This document shows positions 19,347 to 30,834 of a DNA stretch of 64,000 bases, one piece after another; positions within the stretch are counted from its first letter, which is position 1, and every line of letters starts with the position of its first letter. This stretch comes from Cutaneotrichosporon cavernicola (taxonomy: Eukaryota; Basidiomycota; Tremellomycetes; Trichosporonales; Trichosporonaceae): assembly GCF_030864355.1 (NCBI RefSeq), contig NC_083399.1, forward strand, positions 1-64,000, written 5' to 3'. Under the pieces are notes generated by a model. The model saw only the letters and a list, made by a program, of their open reading frames with translations, was not told the DNA's origin and searched no databases. The translations under genes were made by a program, and so were the position numbers.

Positions 19347-20283
19347 CTAGCGATGAGACTTGAGGCGCTCAAAGCGTGCCGCGAGCTCGTCCTCGGGCGT
19401 GGGCTTCTTGACAACCACAGGCCCGCGGGGCGCGGCACTCTTCTCAGCAATTGCAGGGGCCGGCGTCCGCTCTTCCGTACCCTCGACCTTGAGGCCCTCG
19501 TCCTTCTGGCCTTCTCCTCCGCTCCCACTCCCGTTCCCGTCATCATCATCGTCCTCCAGAGGAGGGATATCCTCTTTGCTCAGTGGAGCATAGGCGACGC
19601 CATAACCCCGGGCTATCTCGGAGAGATACGCATCGACGAGTTCAGATGGAGGGGTGTAGATGGCGAGCTTGGAGAGAATACGGGGTGGTACGCAGGCAGG
19701 GGGCGGGTCGGAAGGCTGGAGAGAGAGAGAAAAGTTGCGGCCAAACTGGCGTGAGAGGATCCAGAGCGGAGACCCACCTTGTGCATCAGGATCTCACGAA
19801 GGACGTGCAACTCCTTGAGCTCGGTGCGTGGGGCAGCGTAAACGATCGCGCAAACCGCATCGGCGATGGACGGATCGGGATTCTCCCCGCTGGCGTCAAC
19901 TAGGTATGTCCGGAGACTCACATGCTCTGATCCAGCAGGCCAAAGCGCGCTTGCAGCGTCTCGGAATAGAGCTGCGTTCAGCTGCGGTCAAACGCCAGGT
20001 GAGAGCACGGATGGCTCATTCCCTGTCTCCCCCCTGCCCACTAGCTCGTTTCGACAGCGCCGGGACCCACCTCCAACAACTCGAGGAGCTCGACATAGAT
20101 GTCGTCCTGGATGAGTCCCTCGACCCGAAGCTTTGCCGTTTCGGTCCTACTCTTGGCGACCAAGTCAGCAATGTCGCGCCGTGCCTTCTTGGCGAGGGCA
20201 AGCTTCTTCTCCTGCAGAGTGCGTAGACGCTGGATCGAGAGTTTGATCTGCACCTTTGAGCGGCCGGCGTTCCACGGCTGCAT
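19347..20283 (-). CDS. IST1: IST1-like ESCRT-III-associated protein
   Basis: Start ATG 20283 (MQPWNAGRSKVQIKLSIQRL), stop 19347. Splicing gives [43 protein letters not shown], then ELKELHVLREILMHK|FGRNF; two of the introns are 32 nt long. The helical IST1/DUF292 core is plain, including KLALAKKARRDIADLVAK and VEGLIQDDIYVELLELLE. IST1 regulates Vps4 recruitment in multivesicular-body sorting and membrane scission. The C-terminal part is acidic (DDDDDGNGSGSGG) with a Pro-rich end, where an MIT-binding motif would lie (TPEDELAARFERLKSHR). Cytosolic, on endosomes. Confidence 0.9.
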
Positions 20284-20487
20284 TGTCCTTGTAGGTGAGG
20301 GAGGAATGGTGGGCGACGGGGGGGAGTGGGAGAGTGAGGGAGAGGGAGAGTGAGATGGTGAAGCAAGTGGTTAATCACGGCTTCATCCATGATCGACGTC
20401 ACAATCACAGATTGCGGAATCAAAATGTTGACCTGGTTATGGTTGCAGTTGGAACACCCAAAGTGATTCGATTCTGTATAATCAACA

Positions 20488-20589
20488 ATGTCGACCGGAA
20501 AGCATCTCTATCGCTCAGTCCTCCGCGAACTCCGCCTCTCGGTGAGTACTACGCCTACACAGTTCTGTGACATGCGAAGGGGAGGCAAT

Positions 20590-20643
<54 letters not shown>

Positions 20644-21217
20644 AGGAAGTGGAGACAAGAAGGCAGATGGGAAACTGGACTCGGGCTGCACTGTGCGCTG
20701 TGCCCAGGCTTGGGAAATTGAAGGGAGACTGACGCTGACATCAGTCCAACGCCCCGCGAGCGACTCGCAACCCCGACGTGGGAACGCAGATTCGCAAACT
20801 CATCGAGGGCGGAGAGCCAAAGGCCGTGGAGCGCGCTATGGTCGAGACGCGCGACTTTCTCCGCGCGAACAGGACATACGGGGTACGTGTGGCCAGTGTA
20901 CTGGAGCCGAAGGCACGGAGGAGAGCGGGCTATGAAAACAAATGCCTATCGGCATGAGATGGGAGAGACGAGGACAGCAACTTGCGCTTCGTTGCAATTG
21001 AGCTAAAGTCTCATCGTCGGCCATTACCGTATTCGTTTGCCCACGCCCCTCATATCCCTCTCTGCGCTTGGCTTGCTGCGGCTCTTAGCATAGCATCTGA
21101 CGACAGGAACTGCTGAAGCGGTACAACCCAACGCACGGGATGACCCAGGAGGAGCGCGTCAAGGCGACTGCGCGGCGGGTCGGCCTCAACTCGCCGGTCG
21201 AGTACAAGGAGAAGTAA
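20488..21217 (+). CDS. FMC1: FMC1-like LYR-motif mitochondrial assembly factor
   Basis: A 100-residue protein in three exons (introns 20542-20744 and 20883-21106). The N-terminus MSTGKHLYRSVLRELRLS has the LYR-type motif; the C-terminal block LLKRYNPTHGMTQEERVKAT and VGLNSP is typical of fungal FMC1, which helps assemble the F1 part of mitochondrial ATP synthase. Both introns are over 200 nt, long for this region, and the first carries a (GA)n tract. Matrix location is inferred; no separate presequence is obvious, as is usual for LYR proteins. The short exons make the gene easy to miss. Confidence 0.8.
20594..20637 (+). repeat. (GA)n microsatellite in FMC1-like intron 1
   Basis: About 21 uninterrupted GA units inside intron 20542-20744. 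Confidence 0.95.
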
Positions 21218-21451
21218 GGTGTATGCATATTGGTGGGCATTGTACAGCTTTGAGCATTGAGGAGCTTAGGGGGTGTGCTCGTTGGATAGATGGCTTTGCT
21301 CGTTATCGGCATCTGTATCTGAGTTGGGCGTTTTAACGGGAGAAAATCCTGGAGCCCCGAAAGAAAAAGCTGGGATGACGCCAACTTGACTTGGTTGTTG
21401 ATACTCATTACACATCTTCATCCATCATCTTCAATCTACAACTCGGGTACA

Positions 21452-23531
21452 ATGCTTCGAACGGCTACGCGCATGCGCGGGCTGCTCGGCACTCATCCAC
21501 CACTCGGTTCCATTGCACGCTCCCGCCTCCCTACCCTGCGACCCGCCACACCATTAGCATTTCCACTTCCTAACGACACCCCAGCCCTCGCCCGACAAAA
21601 GACCACTGTGGCAGCGGACCAACTCGACAGTGCGCATAAGGCTGAAACCGCACTTGTGGACAAGGACGATGACGCAACGAGTGCGGCAGTACGCGAACAG
21701 ATCCGACGTGCCGGAATGATGATGGAGCGTGTCGGACAGGAGAGCAGCAGCGTTAGCAAAAAGGCTGTTGTGACCGAGTTCCCCGACTTGAAGGAGCTGC
21801 TCAAATAGTATGTCGCCGGTCCCTGTTTCAACCTCTCTCTCTCTCTCTCTCTCTCTCTCCCTGTTCATCTCCCATTCCCCTTACTCGTACGCATCCCTCG
21901 CTAACTCTAGCGTCCTTGATACGCAAGGCGTCTCCAATTTCGATGTTACGGTCGCGGGATTTGAAAAGTACCTCCAGACGGACGCGTACGCGAAGAGGAC
22001 GCGGCAGCGGAAAAAGGCCAAGCCAATGCCCAACTTGTTGTCTCTGTTCCGTGCACTGTCGGAGCGCCAACTCACTGGCCACTCTGCGCGTGCGGCAGTT
22101 GCCCAGTTTCTCCTTCACCACGGGATCATGGAGAATGAGAAGGACCTGCAGAACCCCGATTACATCGTGTTCGGCCGTCTGCTGACCCGCCGTCTCAACT
22201 GTGGTCTGGGATACGCCCTACTATCCCAAATTAAGTGGAACTCTGGAGCAGACCAGTCACGATCTGCCCGAGCAAAGGCCAAAGCGCGGGCCGCTGGGAG
22301 TTCAAGGGGAGCCCAGAAACCGGAACCTGAATCCTTACCGGAGGGGGAAGACGGCGGCGTGTACTTGGATCGCATCTCGCGAGAGGAGCTGCCCATCGTC
22401 GGCGGCCCCAAGCCATTCAGCGTCGCTCTCGGCCAGAGCACGGAACCGCCCTTTACTAAGATCTTTGACGGTGGGGAATGGTACGTATCGCGCAAGCTTG
22501 ACGGAGTGCGCTGCATCACGTACCTTGACTTTCTTGTTCCGCGGGCCGGCGAGCCATGGCTCGTCGATGTGCGCTTCCGCTCTCGCTCGGGGAAGGACTT
22601 TACGTCACTGGAGAATCTCGGGAAAGACATCCGGGACAACATTCGGGGCTTCCCGGGCTTGAGGGAGCTGGTGCTCAGCGACAGTGCCGTTGTTGCCAAC
22701 GACGGGCGTCGGCGGTTAGTCCTCGACGGCGAGGTGTGCGTCATGCGACCCCTCACAAAAGACGAGGCAGTAAAAGTCGACCACGGCACTGCTGGCCCTC
22801 TGTGGGAGGACAACGGGCTGACGGAGGACTTTCGTGCCACCGTATCCCAGGTGAAGAAAAAGTACGATGCGGTCCGGTTCCCTGCGTACTTTTTGTTTGA
22901 CGTGCTCCTCTGGTCCGACTTTGCCGGAGCATCCACGGCCGAGAGGCAGAACTTTGTGGATCGGCAGCGGCACGTCCAGGAGCTCGGAAACTGGCTCTCA
23001 CGCGACCAGGAGAAGAGGGGTCTCGTCCGTCCCCTTCTCCAACGGAGAATTGAGAGTCCCGAGCAGCTGGGTGAGATGGTCGAACGTGCGGCGCGCGAGG
23101 GATGGGAAGGCCTGGTTTTGCGAAAGGACACCAAGTACAAGGGTTCCCGAAGGTGAGCTACGACAAGAGCTGCCAAACGTTACCTGAAGGAGGCTGACAG
23201 CAGTTCGGACGTGCTCAAGTACAAGCAGTGGCAGGACGCTGAGTACGAGGTCGTCGACATTGAAACTTCTGTTCAGCGCCTGTCGGTGAACGGTGCGTAC
23301 GGCGAGTACGAAGCGCTTGCTGCTGTCATCATCGAGCATAAGGGCCACCGCGTGGCTGTGGGCTCGGGTTTCACAACGATGCAGCGGCTGCAGTTTCGGC
23401 GGCGAGAGAACATTGTGGGTAAGACCATGACGGTCGAGTACTTTGGTGAGAGTGAGGTGCCCGGACGTGAAGGCAAGAGCCTGCGCTTCCCCCGGGTAAA
23501 GGCGCTTTACGAGGGCGCACGGGAGGTGTAA
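21452..23531 (+). CDS. ATP-dependent DNA ligase with mitochondrial-type N-terminus
   Basis: A 641-residue protein in three exons (introns 21808-21910 and 23153-23203; the second ends in CAGCAG, so either acceptor keeps frame). The first 40 residues are rich in Arg/Leu/Thr with no acidic residue (MLRTATRMRGLLG ... ARSRLPTLRPATPLAF), as in a mitochondrial presequence. The nucleotidyltransferase domain begins near residue 300: motif I SRKLDGVR (adenylated Lys about 314), motif III/IIIa region LVLDGEVC and FPAYFLFDVL, motif IV EGLVLRK and motif V KYKQWQDAEYEVV. The C-terminal OB-fold follows (VGSGFTTMQRLQF). An N-terminal region of about 250 residues has no clear DNA-binding zinc finger or BRCT. 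It differs from replicative Cdc9-type ligases and resembles short accessory ligases. Nick sealing in mitochondria is inferred. Confidence 0.85.
21833..21859 (+). repeat. (CT)n microsatellite in DNA ligase intron 1
   Basis: About 13 CT units inside intron 21808-21910. Confidence 0.95.
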
Positions 23532-23766
23532 CATAATATGCACTCATCACTTGCCCTGCGGCGGTTGACTTTGTCAGACCCAGCTCAGCCGAGAGATGCT
23601 GGGCTCTGCCTCGAGACTGACGGACCAGTGCCAAGAGCTTTTCAACTGAGCAATACGACTCTGACGTAGCCTTCGTTGTCATTTATGCGCTGATTCAGGT
23701 CTGAGGCTCACACATTCTTGCATGGGGTACAACTGATGGCAGTTCCGCCTAGATTTATGACTCGCT

Positions 23767-24633
23767 CTACGCCTTGGGCTTGGTGGCGCGGATGAACGCG
23801 CTCATCATTGCGCCGTCAATGGCGGCGAGCTGGGCCTGGGCGTCCTCGGGGGTAGCACCGCTGGCGATCGCCTCGGCGTCCTCGCGAGTATACACGCGCG
23901 TGGGTTCAATGCTGGCGGTCTCGAATCCAGCCGCCTTAAGCTTGGCCATGTACTCTGTCTCTGTGAGTGCGCCCGCCACGCAACCGGCCCAGAGCTCTAG
24001 GTTCTTCTGGGTGGCGGAAGGGAGAGGGCGAGTGAGAACAATGTCCGAAACGGCGAACCGACCACCCGGGCGGAGGACACGAGCGGCTTCCGCCAGCACC
24101 GCGTCCTTGTCGGGGGAGAGGTTGATGACACAGTTTGAAATGATGACGTCGACGCTGTTGTCCTCGAGCGGAATGTTCTCAATGTTGCCTTGGAGGAACT
24201 CGACGTTCTTGGCGCCCGCGGTCTCGGCGTTCTTGCGCGCCAACGCGAGCATTTCGGGGGTCATGTCCAGTCCAATAGCCTTGCCTGTCGGCCCGACGCG
24301 CTTTGCGCTGAGGAGCACATCGATTCCGCCTCCGGAACCGAGATCGAGAACCGTCTCACCCGGAGAGAGCGATGCTAGGGCCGTTGGGTTACCGCAGCCA
24401 AAGGACGCGAGGACTGCATCGGGGGGAAGGTCGCTCGTCTCGTCAGAGCTGTACAGGTTGCGAGTGATAGGGTCCGATCCCGAGAGAGCGGTAGCCTTGG
24501 AGCCGCAGCACGAGGCGCCGGCACCACCAGTGACCGACGTGACGGCGGTTGCGTACTTTTCGCGGACAAGGTCGCGAGTGGCGGGGTCACCGTTAGCCGG
24601 GACGCGGGAGGTGTTGGGAGCGCAGCACGACAT
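23767..24633 (-). CDS. arsM: Arsenite S-adenosylmethionine methyltransferase (ArsM/AS3MT family)
   Basis: An intronless 288-residue protein (ATG 24633, stop 23767). The N-terminus MSCCAPNTSR has a CC pair, and GASCCGSK is near residue 42. The SAM-binding core reads TVLDLGSGGGIDVLL (motif I), LDMTPEML, and NVEFLQGNIENIPL; the active-site Cys regions are ISNCVINLSPDK and WAGCVAGAL. These Cys placements are those of bacterial and algal ArsM and fungal homologues, which methylate As(III). Lack of introns, while neighbours have several, would fit acquisition from bacteria, but short intronless genes also occur normally. It is divergent from an ACR3 efflux pump across 326 bp. Cytosolic. Confidence 0.93.
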   Translation of the reverse strand: MSCCAPNTSRVPANGDPATRDLVREKYATAVTSVTGGAGASCCGSKATALSGSDPITRNLYSSDETSDLPPDAVLASFGCGNPTALASLSPGETVLDLGSGGGIDVLLSAKRVGPTGKAIGLDMTPEMLALARKNAETAGAKNVEFLQGNIENIPLEDNSVDVIISNCVINLSPDKDAVLAEAARVLRPGGRFAVSDIVLTRPLPSATQKNLELWAGCVAGALTETEYMAKLKAAGFETASIEPTRVYTREDAEAIASGATPEDAQAQLAAIDGAMMSAFIRATKPKA

Positions 24634-24959
24634 GGGAACGAAGACAGAGTGTGAGAGGGGAGAGAGTGGGAGAGGGGAGAGAGTGGGACGTGAAGTGACG
24701 AGTTGCGGGGCCTTTTAAGGGGCCCGGGGGGGGTGGAGAGTTGGGGCGGACTGAGGTTGATAATCATCGGCCATCCGCGATTGCATCATGTGACACTTCC
24801 ACGTGGCTTTTGATCCCGTTGGCAAATCCCTATTGAAGCTTTTGCCAAACATGATTCCGGAGCAACCCCATTCCGAAAATGGGTGGAGAAATGTTGATCC
24901 GCCTAGCACCTTCGTTCTTTCTCTACATTTCTACATTCTACATTCTACATCTACTCATC
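24634..24959. promoter_or_regulatory. Shared divergent promoter of arsM and ACR3
   Basis: 326 bp between two start codons. Contains TGATAATCA (24758-24766), made of TGAT and ATCA half-sites like those of the yeast arsenic regulator Yap8 (Acr1), CACGTG (about 24800) and an inverted repeat CCCATT/AATGGG (about 24866-24882). The sites are seen; regulation is inference. Confidence 0.5.
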
Positions 24960-26323
24960 ATGAGCGTTCTCGAGCGCCGTCGTCCCGCCCCTGCATCTGA
25001 TAATGAGGGAACCCAAGTAGATGAGCAGGATTACTTCCCTCAGCGCCGGGTGACCACGCAGCAGCTGTTCAAAGGCCTTTCCTGGCTCGACCGCCTGTTG
25101 TCGGTGCTCATTTTGGTCGCCATGGTGATCGGTGTCGTGATTGGTAAGCATTCGGGGTACAGTGGTGCAAAACTGACGACAGGCAAATTTGTCCCCAACA
25201 CCAAAGCCATCCTCTCCGGCGCGACGCTGGATGGTGTCTCCATCCGTACGTGATCACTCACCCCAATATTGACCACAGCCATCGTTGTCGGTCTCCTTGT
25301 CATGATGTGGCCCATCCTCACCAAGGTGCAGTACGAGCGCTTTAGGTATATTTTCGCCACGTCGCATATCTGGAAGCACCTTGCTATTTCCCTTGTTCTC
25401 AATTGGCTAATTGCACCGTTCGTGAGTCCACCTATCCTCCTGATGGGCATTGACGCAAGCTCATGCTGGGCCTCGCGTGGGCCACTCTTCCCGACCAGCC
25501 GACTTACCGTACCGGTGTTATCATGGTTGGTCTGGCCCGCTGCATTGCCATGGTGATGATCTGGAACCACCTCGCTCGCGGCGACATTAACTACTGCGCC
25601 ATCCTCGTCATCGTGAACAGTGTTCTCCAAATCGCCCTCTACTCGCCGATGAGCCTCTTCTTTGTCAACATCATCTCCAAGGAAGACGCCCTCCGCCTCG
25701 AGTATGGCAAGACCGCCATTGCCGTGCTCATCTACCTCGGGATCCCGCTTGCTGCGGGAGTAGTCACGCGTTTTGTCATGATGGGTCTGCTCGGCAAGAA
25801 GCGCTTCGAGGGCGTATTCCTCCCGTGGTTCGGCCCGCTCTCTCTCATCGGCCTTCTCTACACCATTATCGTCATCTGTGCCGAGCAAGCGACCCGCATC
25901 CTCGACAACATCGGCCTCGTCTTCCGCACCTTTGTTCCCCTCACCCTTTACTTTGTGCTCATGTGGGTGGGCACGTTTGCCCTCTGCTTCTATCTCAACC
26001 ACAAGCGCGGCGCCGCCAAGGGGTATTCGTACGAGACAGCCGTAGTGCAGGCCTTTACGGCGGCTAGCAACAATTTTGAGCTCGCCATCGCCGTGTGCGT
26101 CGCTGTGTACGGCGTTGACTCGGACCAGGCGCTCGCGGCGACTATCGGGCCTCTCGTTGAGGTCCCCGTTCTCCTGATTCTCACCCACGTCGCGCTGCGT
26201 TTGAAGACCTCACTCAACTGGGACGTCACGGAGGAGGTTGATCTCGAGATGGAGCCACTGCCTGCTGTTCCGGCACCCGCTGCCAACCCGCCGCCCAAGT
26301 TATCCGATGACAAGCAAAAGTAG
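24960..26323 (+). CDS. ACR3: ACR3-type arsenite efflux transporter
   Basis: A 417-residue membrane protein in four exons (introns 25144-25182, 25246-25278 and 25422-25459, all 33-39 nt). After a hydrophilic N-terminus come about ten membrane segments. ACR3 signatures: LSWLDRLLSVLILVAMVIG, GKFVPNT, MMWPILTKVQYE, GLARCIAMVMIWNHLARGD with the essential conserved Cys in the fourth segment, SPMSLFFV, FTAASNNFELAIAV and GPLVEVPVLL. It exports As(III) from cytosol across the plasma membrane (BART superfamily). Its 5' neighbour on the opposite strand is arsM, so the two probably share metal-responsive control. The C-terminal tail is short and Pro-rich. Confidence 0.95.
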
Positions 26324-26433
26324 CCCTATAGCGATGACAGAAAAAGTAGCCCGATAGCCCTATGGATGACTAGGAGCGCGATACAGAGGGGTTTGCGGTA
26401 TGCACTATATCTAAACATTTAGGATACAATAAA

Positions 26434-28577
26434 CTAGTCTACAATATCTGATTCCGTCTCCGAATCGTACTCATCCGCAAGGGTGCGGATGGGTGTTCCT
26501 TCCTCCTCCTCCTCCTTGTCCTGATCCTCGATATCCATGGCTTCCGGTGACGACGCAAAGAAACCTTGCACCGAGTAAGGCTCAGAGTCTTCTTCAATCT
26601 GGGCGGCGACGAGTGCGTCCATCTCACTCGGGGTGACAGGAACAAAGACAGCAAGGCGGTTGATCGCCGCGTCCAGCGAGTCCCAGTCGATTCCTCCACG
26701 GGAACGTTGTCCAGGTACAATGGGCGGCATATGGTCAAAGTCGTGTTCGTCCAGAGGCCGATGCTCCAGCTCAGGGCTATCAATGTGTATTGGCGACCGG
26801 CGCTCCCCACTTACATCCGAGCTGGCAGGTGTTCTCGCGCGCGCGACGGCACGATCGATGCCCTCAGTGGCGTCGTCGCTGGCAGGGCGTTTCCTCCCAG
26901 CCTCAACGTTGGGCGAGAGGGTGGATTGTTCGGCCATCTGGACGCCGCTGCCGCCAAGGCCCAGTCCCCCCCCGCGCAAGTTCTGGCAGCACGCAGCACC
27001 CATCTCACACTCGCCGCTGTCAGAGTCTTGTTTCTCAAGAGGCCAGAGTTGGGGCCGTGGCGAAGCCACATGCAGTAGGGTTGCTCCCCGGCTAAGCTCG
27101 ACAATGTACTGGCACAGTTTGAGAGGCAGGGGTGAAAGCTCGGCGAGCACAGCGGCCATGTCCGCGGCAACGGCGCCCTGCTGCAGCGTGGGGAGAGGGT
27201 GGAGAGCCGCCGTGCAGTCAAGTGCACCGAGGCGTAGCACCGAGGCAGCGGCAACATTAGCAAACGCCTGAAGCGTGTTGCGATTCAGTCGAGGGCCAGG
27301 CGGGAAAACGGACGGGTCGTCGGGCTCCAGGAACGAATGTGGGAGTCGCTCAAAGGCACGCGTCGTCTCGAGTGCCGCGTACGTTATCCCCTCGCGTTCC
27401 TGGGGTGAGATATGTCTTGTGTTAGCCATGTCGCCGGGGACAAAACAAAACAACGAGGAGAAAGAGTCAGATAGGAGCGAAAGACTAAGATGCTAGATGT
27501 CGATCATGGGTGTTCTGATTGAACTATGCTTGATTTGTGGATCATCACGAAACGGGCCCGGGTCTGGAGAAGATACTCACGGTGTGGCGGTAAAGTTTGC
27601 AGAGCGAGGCGGCGTGACCTCGATCGCGATGCGGCTCGGCCCAAGAACGTACATGCGCACAAGCTTGTAGCCTACGACAGCCCAAGCTAGGACAGCGCCA
27701 CACATTTCATTGGCAGCAAGCAGGTGGAAGAGCGAGTGTGCGAGGCCAGTGCGCGCCATAAAGTCGCGGAAAGTGCGCGTCGCCATCGCGATATCGCAAA
27801 TATAATTGTCGGCGCTGGATATGTCGCGCGCGATCCCCTCGGGCTGGGAGTTAGCACCATGTGCTATCATCTTTGCAAGGCTTGCGGCCAACTCACGACG
27901 CGCTTTCCGTTGGCATGCAGTGCCACGCTCTTGTTGAGCGCAGGCTGCCGCTCTGAGAGCGCGGCCATGACTTGGGCCTCTCGCCCTTGATCGCGTACCT
28001 TGCTCCACGCATGTGCGTCGAGCCAGCGTTCGACGTCATCGCGTCGCGGACCGAGCACGACCTCGCCCATCCCCTCGCCGACGCTCCACACGTCGCCGTC
28101 GTCGGTCACCTCGGCGTAGAGAATGTAGTTTGGCTTGTCGATGCGTCTACTGCCCTCGGGGGACGGCGGCGCGAGCGCACGGTAGAGGTTAAAGACGCGA
28201 GTGTCTTTGAATTCTTGACCTTCTCGAGTGCTAAACGAGGAAAGAAAGGAATATTCGTGCGGCGTCAGCACGCTGTCGCCAACTTCTAAGCGTTTTGCGC
28301 CGCATAGTGTGCTGTGCACACGGCGGTACACATTGAAGAGGAGAGCCTCGAGATCGGCCGCGTCCTCGGCGCTGCAACCAGTACTTGGAGCGGGGTAGAG
28401 ACCATTCGAACTTGGGAGTTGGGTGGCAAAGTAGGCGGCGAGGTCGGGCCACGAGTCCTCCAGGTCGCGAACGTCCACGCGGAGGTGGGCAGGCGCCGCG
28501 CCGCCAAGTCCGAGGAACGAATGGGGCGGTGCGCTGGCGAGGTTGAGTTCGAGCGCCGTGGCTGCAGCGAAGCTCAT
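26434..28577 (-). CDS. Hypothetical protein, three exons, 641 aa, acidic C-terminus
   Basis: Not recognised. Start ATG 28577 (MSFAAATALELN), stop 26434. Introns 27844-27896 and 27416-27580 give exons of 681, 263 and 982 nt, exactly 642 codons; the second intron begins GTGAGTATC directly before what would otherwise be a stop and joins ...TATP to HISPQEREG. The alternative is two genes (27577-28577 and 26434-27429, the latter starting at MANTRH). The N-terminal half looks like a globular domain (YILYAEVTDDGDVWSVGEGMGEV); the middle is helical; the C-terminal third is Ser/Pro/acidic with SPIHIDSPELEHRP and an EEEEE tail, probably disordered. No membrane or signal sequence is convincing. Confidence 0.65.
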
Positions 28578-30834
28578 GACGAGCGGCTGTGTTGTTGGAC
28601 CAATGTGATCTGGATGATGATGTTGTGTAAGATGGAGAGAGTGAGACTACGGAAACGGAAAATGTTGCGGGCTGGTTGCTCGAACAATATTGGTCGACCT
28701 TGTCCTGGACTGGACGGGACGTGGAGTGAGCACCATCGGGTACGTCTGCGCGTCCGCGGAATGGAATGGGAGGCTTGGGTCGAGCTGGGAGAGTTGACAG
28801 CTCACCCACTCCAGCAGAGGCTTTTTATGACAAATGGACTCGACTTTATTGGACAAAGACAAAGAATTGATATCAAACAGTGTCTTTTTTTATCGGCCGA
28901 TGTAGGCTTCAGGAACACTCACATGCCATCCGTGCCACCAGCGTATCATGACACTCGCATTTATACGCAACCTGACTATTCCACGCTTCATCATTGGGCT
29001 CTCTGTAATGGTAGAGATCAAGGACCTCTGTGACTGGTTTACCACTTTATTCGGTCATCGGGTCTGACAATCCGAACCCAGATCAGGATCAAGACGGGGT
29101 AAACGGCAAGTTGGTTCGACCCATAGAGCTCGTCGCGCACTAAAATGTCTTGTATGAGGGCTGATTGGCCCTTGGCCCTTGGGGGACGCGTTTGCCTGAA
29201 CGTGTAGCACGGTTGGCATCTGGCACATTCGGCAGCCCTCGGCCTGGGCCTGATGTCAGCGGCGTCTTGGTATTAACAGGCAACGCTCGAGTAAGCAGGC
29301 CTGGCGAGGTTACCGCCACTGCCAGTGTCCTGGCAATCCGCGGACCCGAAGCAGGCGAGCCACCAACTGAGATGGAAATGACCAACGGACCCGACGGACG
29401 ACGGACGGATCACTGAGGGTTGTTGACTTGCATCATTTGTTACTCGTCTCTCGGCTCGCCGCAGGGTCATGTCCCGCGGCCCCCGGTCTTCTACTCCCTG
29501 CTGGAGAGCGCTCGCCGGCGCTTGCACCCAAGTGTTTGATTACTGGCTGGGCTCCTGCACAAACAAGTCGATCAGGTCGCTGTGCATGGCGGTTGCCCTT
29601 CGAGAGCAGCAGATGGGCCTACTGTATTCCTCACATGCACCAATGCCCGAGATCAGCTCAGACATGGCGCCGAGCGCTCAACCAAGCTTGACACGAACGC
29701 TCTCGCCCACCATCACCACGCTGGCGATGAGACTTGCTCTCAAAACAGACAGACAGACAGCCACGGCACTGGACATACGTACACAACGATCCGCTGGAAG
29801 CAAGCCAGCCCTGATCGCAAACCATCCAATCCAAGTCAGATTCAGATTCCAATAGAATTGGCGCACTGCGTAACACAGTACCAACTCCATGAGGTGGTGG
29901 TTCAGTCGAAAGCGAGGATACAAAGCTGGCACATTGACAACGTGCTGTTACGTCAACTACTCCGAGGGCATGATGCTCCAACTCGAGCTTAACCAGCTTA
30001 CTTGGCCTGCAGAGCTGCAGAGATGTCGTGTGACTGCGTTCAAGGAGACATGTACCAGGGCGTGCGTACTATCCAAGTCATGGAGCGTTTATCCTTGCCA
30101 TTCGGAACCCAACGACAGCGCTGGCTGCTGCACAGACTGTGCCTCGGCACGTCACTCACCATCACCAGTCCCAACGCCCTCCTATCTAGGAGAGACCGCA
30201 CAACCCAAACTGCTGTGGTCGAATAAGCGTGGCCGGACAGTTTAATGGAATGAGAACGACATCCGTTCCGACAAGTTTCACTGTAGGTCGCCGTCCGCAA
30301 ATCGCCGAGGAACTCGATTCACCTGCTAAACTTGAGATAAGAGAGAGCCAGACGGAGAGGATCATCCACAGCCATCCCCAGTTGTCCACAGCACACCTCC
30401 ATGAGACAACGCGGCAAACGCAGCCACGTCCTTGACTTCGGCGTCAGCCGATGCGCCGAGTCATCGTATCGTGCCTGGACCTAATCAGTCACATAAACAC
30501 TGGGCCGGGATGGCTGGACGACTTGACGCGCTTCCTGCGTGTAGTCTAGTTGCAGTCGCCTACGTCAATGCGGGACTGGATTGCCCCCCCGTTCCTCAGT
30601 CCTTGGACAACGCCAAGACCACCTTGCACATCACCTCCCAATCGAGGGCAAGCTCTGTATGGGAAATTGGGGCCGAGATTTGGAAACGACAGGTTCCGTG
30701 TCAATTGAGCGAGGTCAGATGACACCCAGCCGTTATCTGGGCCTAGCATCCTCTGTGCCTATGTTGGCACCATCCATTTGCGTGGGAGCATCCGCACACT
30801 ACTGTTAGATATATTACCCCACGAGATCGACACA
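28578..30834. other. 2.2-kb intergenic region, no gene supported
   Basis: Several frames of 60-240 codons exist, but none has a recognised domain, and their composition differs from neighbouring genes. A short (ACAG)n tract lies near 29745-29762. The size is unusual for this gene-dense segment; it may hold a degraded element or a non-coding RNA that cannot be recognised from the sequence. Confidence 0.45.

Noticed and set aside
22160..23176. 338-codon minus-strand frame across the DNA ligase
   Set aside because: Shadow of the ligase; no domain, and ligase motifs are on the plus strand.
25040..26188. 382-codon minus-strand frame across ACR3
   Set aside because: Shadow of a clear multi-exon transporter gene.
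27416..27580. Two separate genes at 26434-27429 and 27577-28577
   Set aside because: A GTGAGT donor just before the putative stop and an in-frame AG acceptor give an exact 642-codon fusion; kept as an alternative, not the main model.
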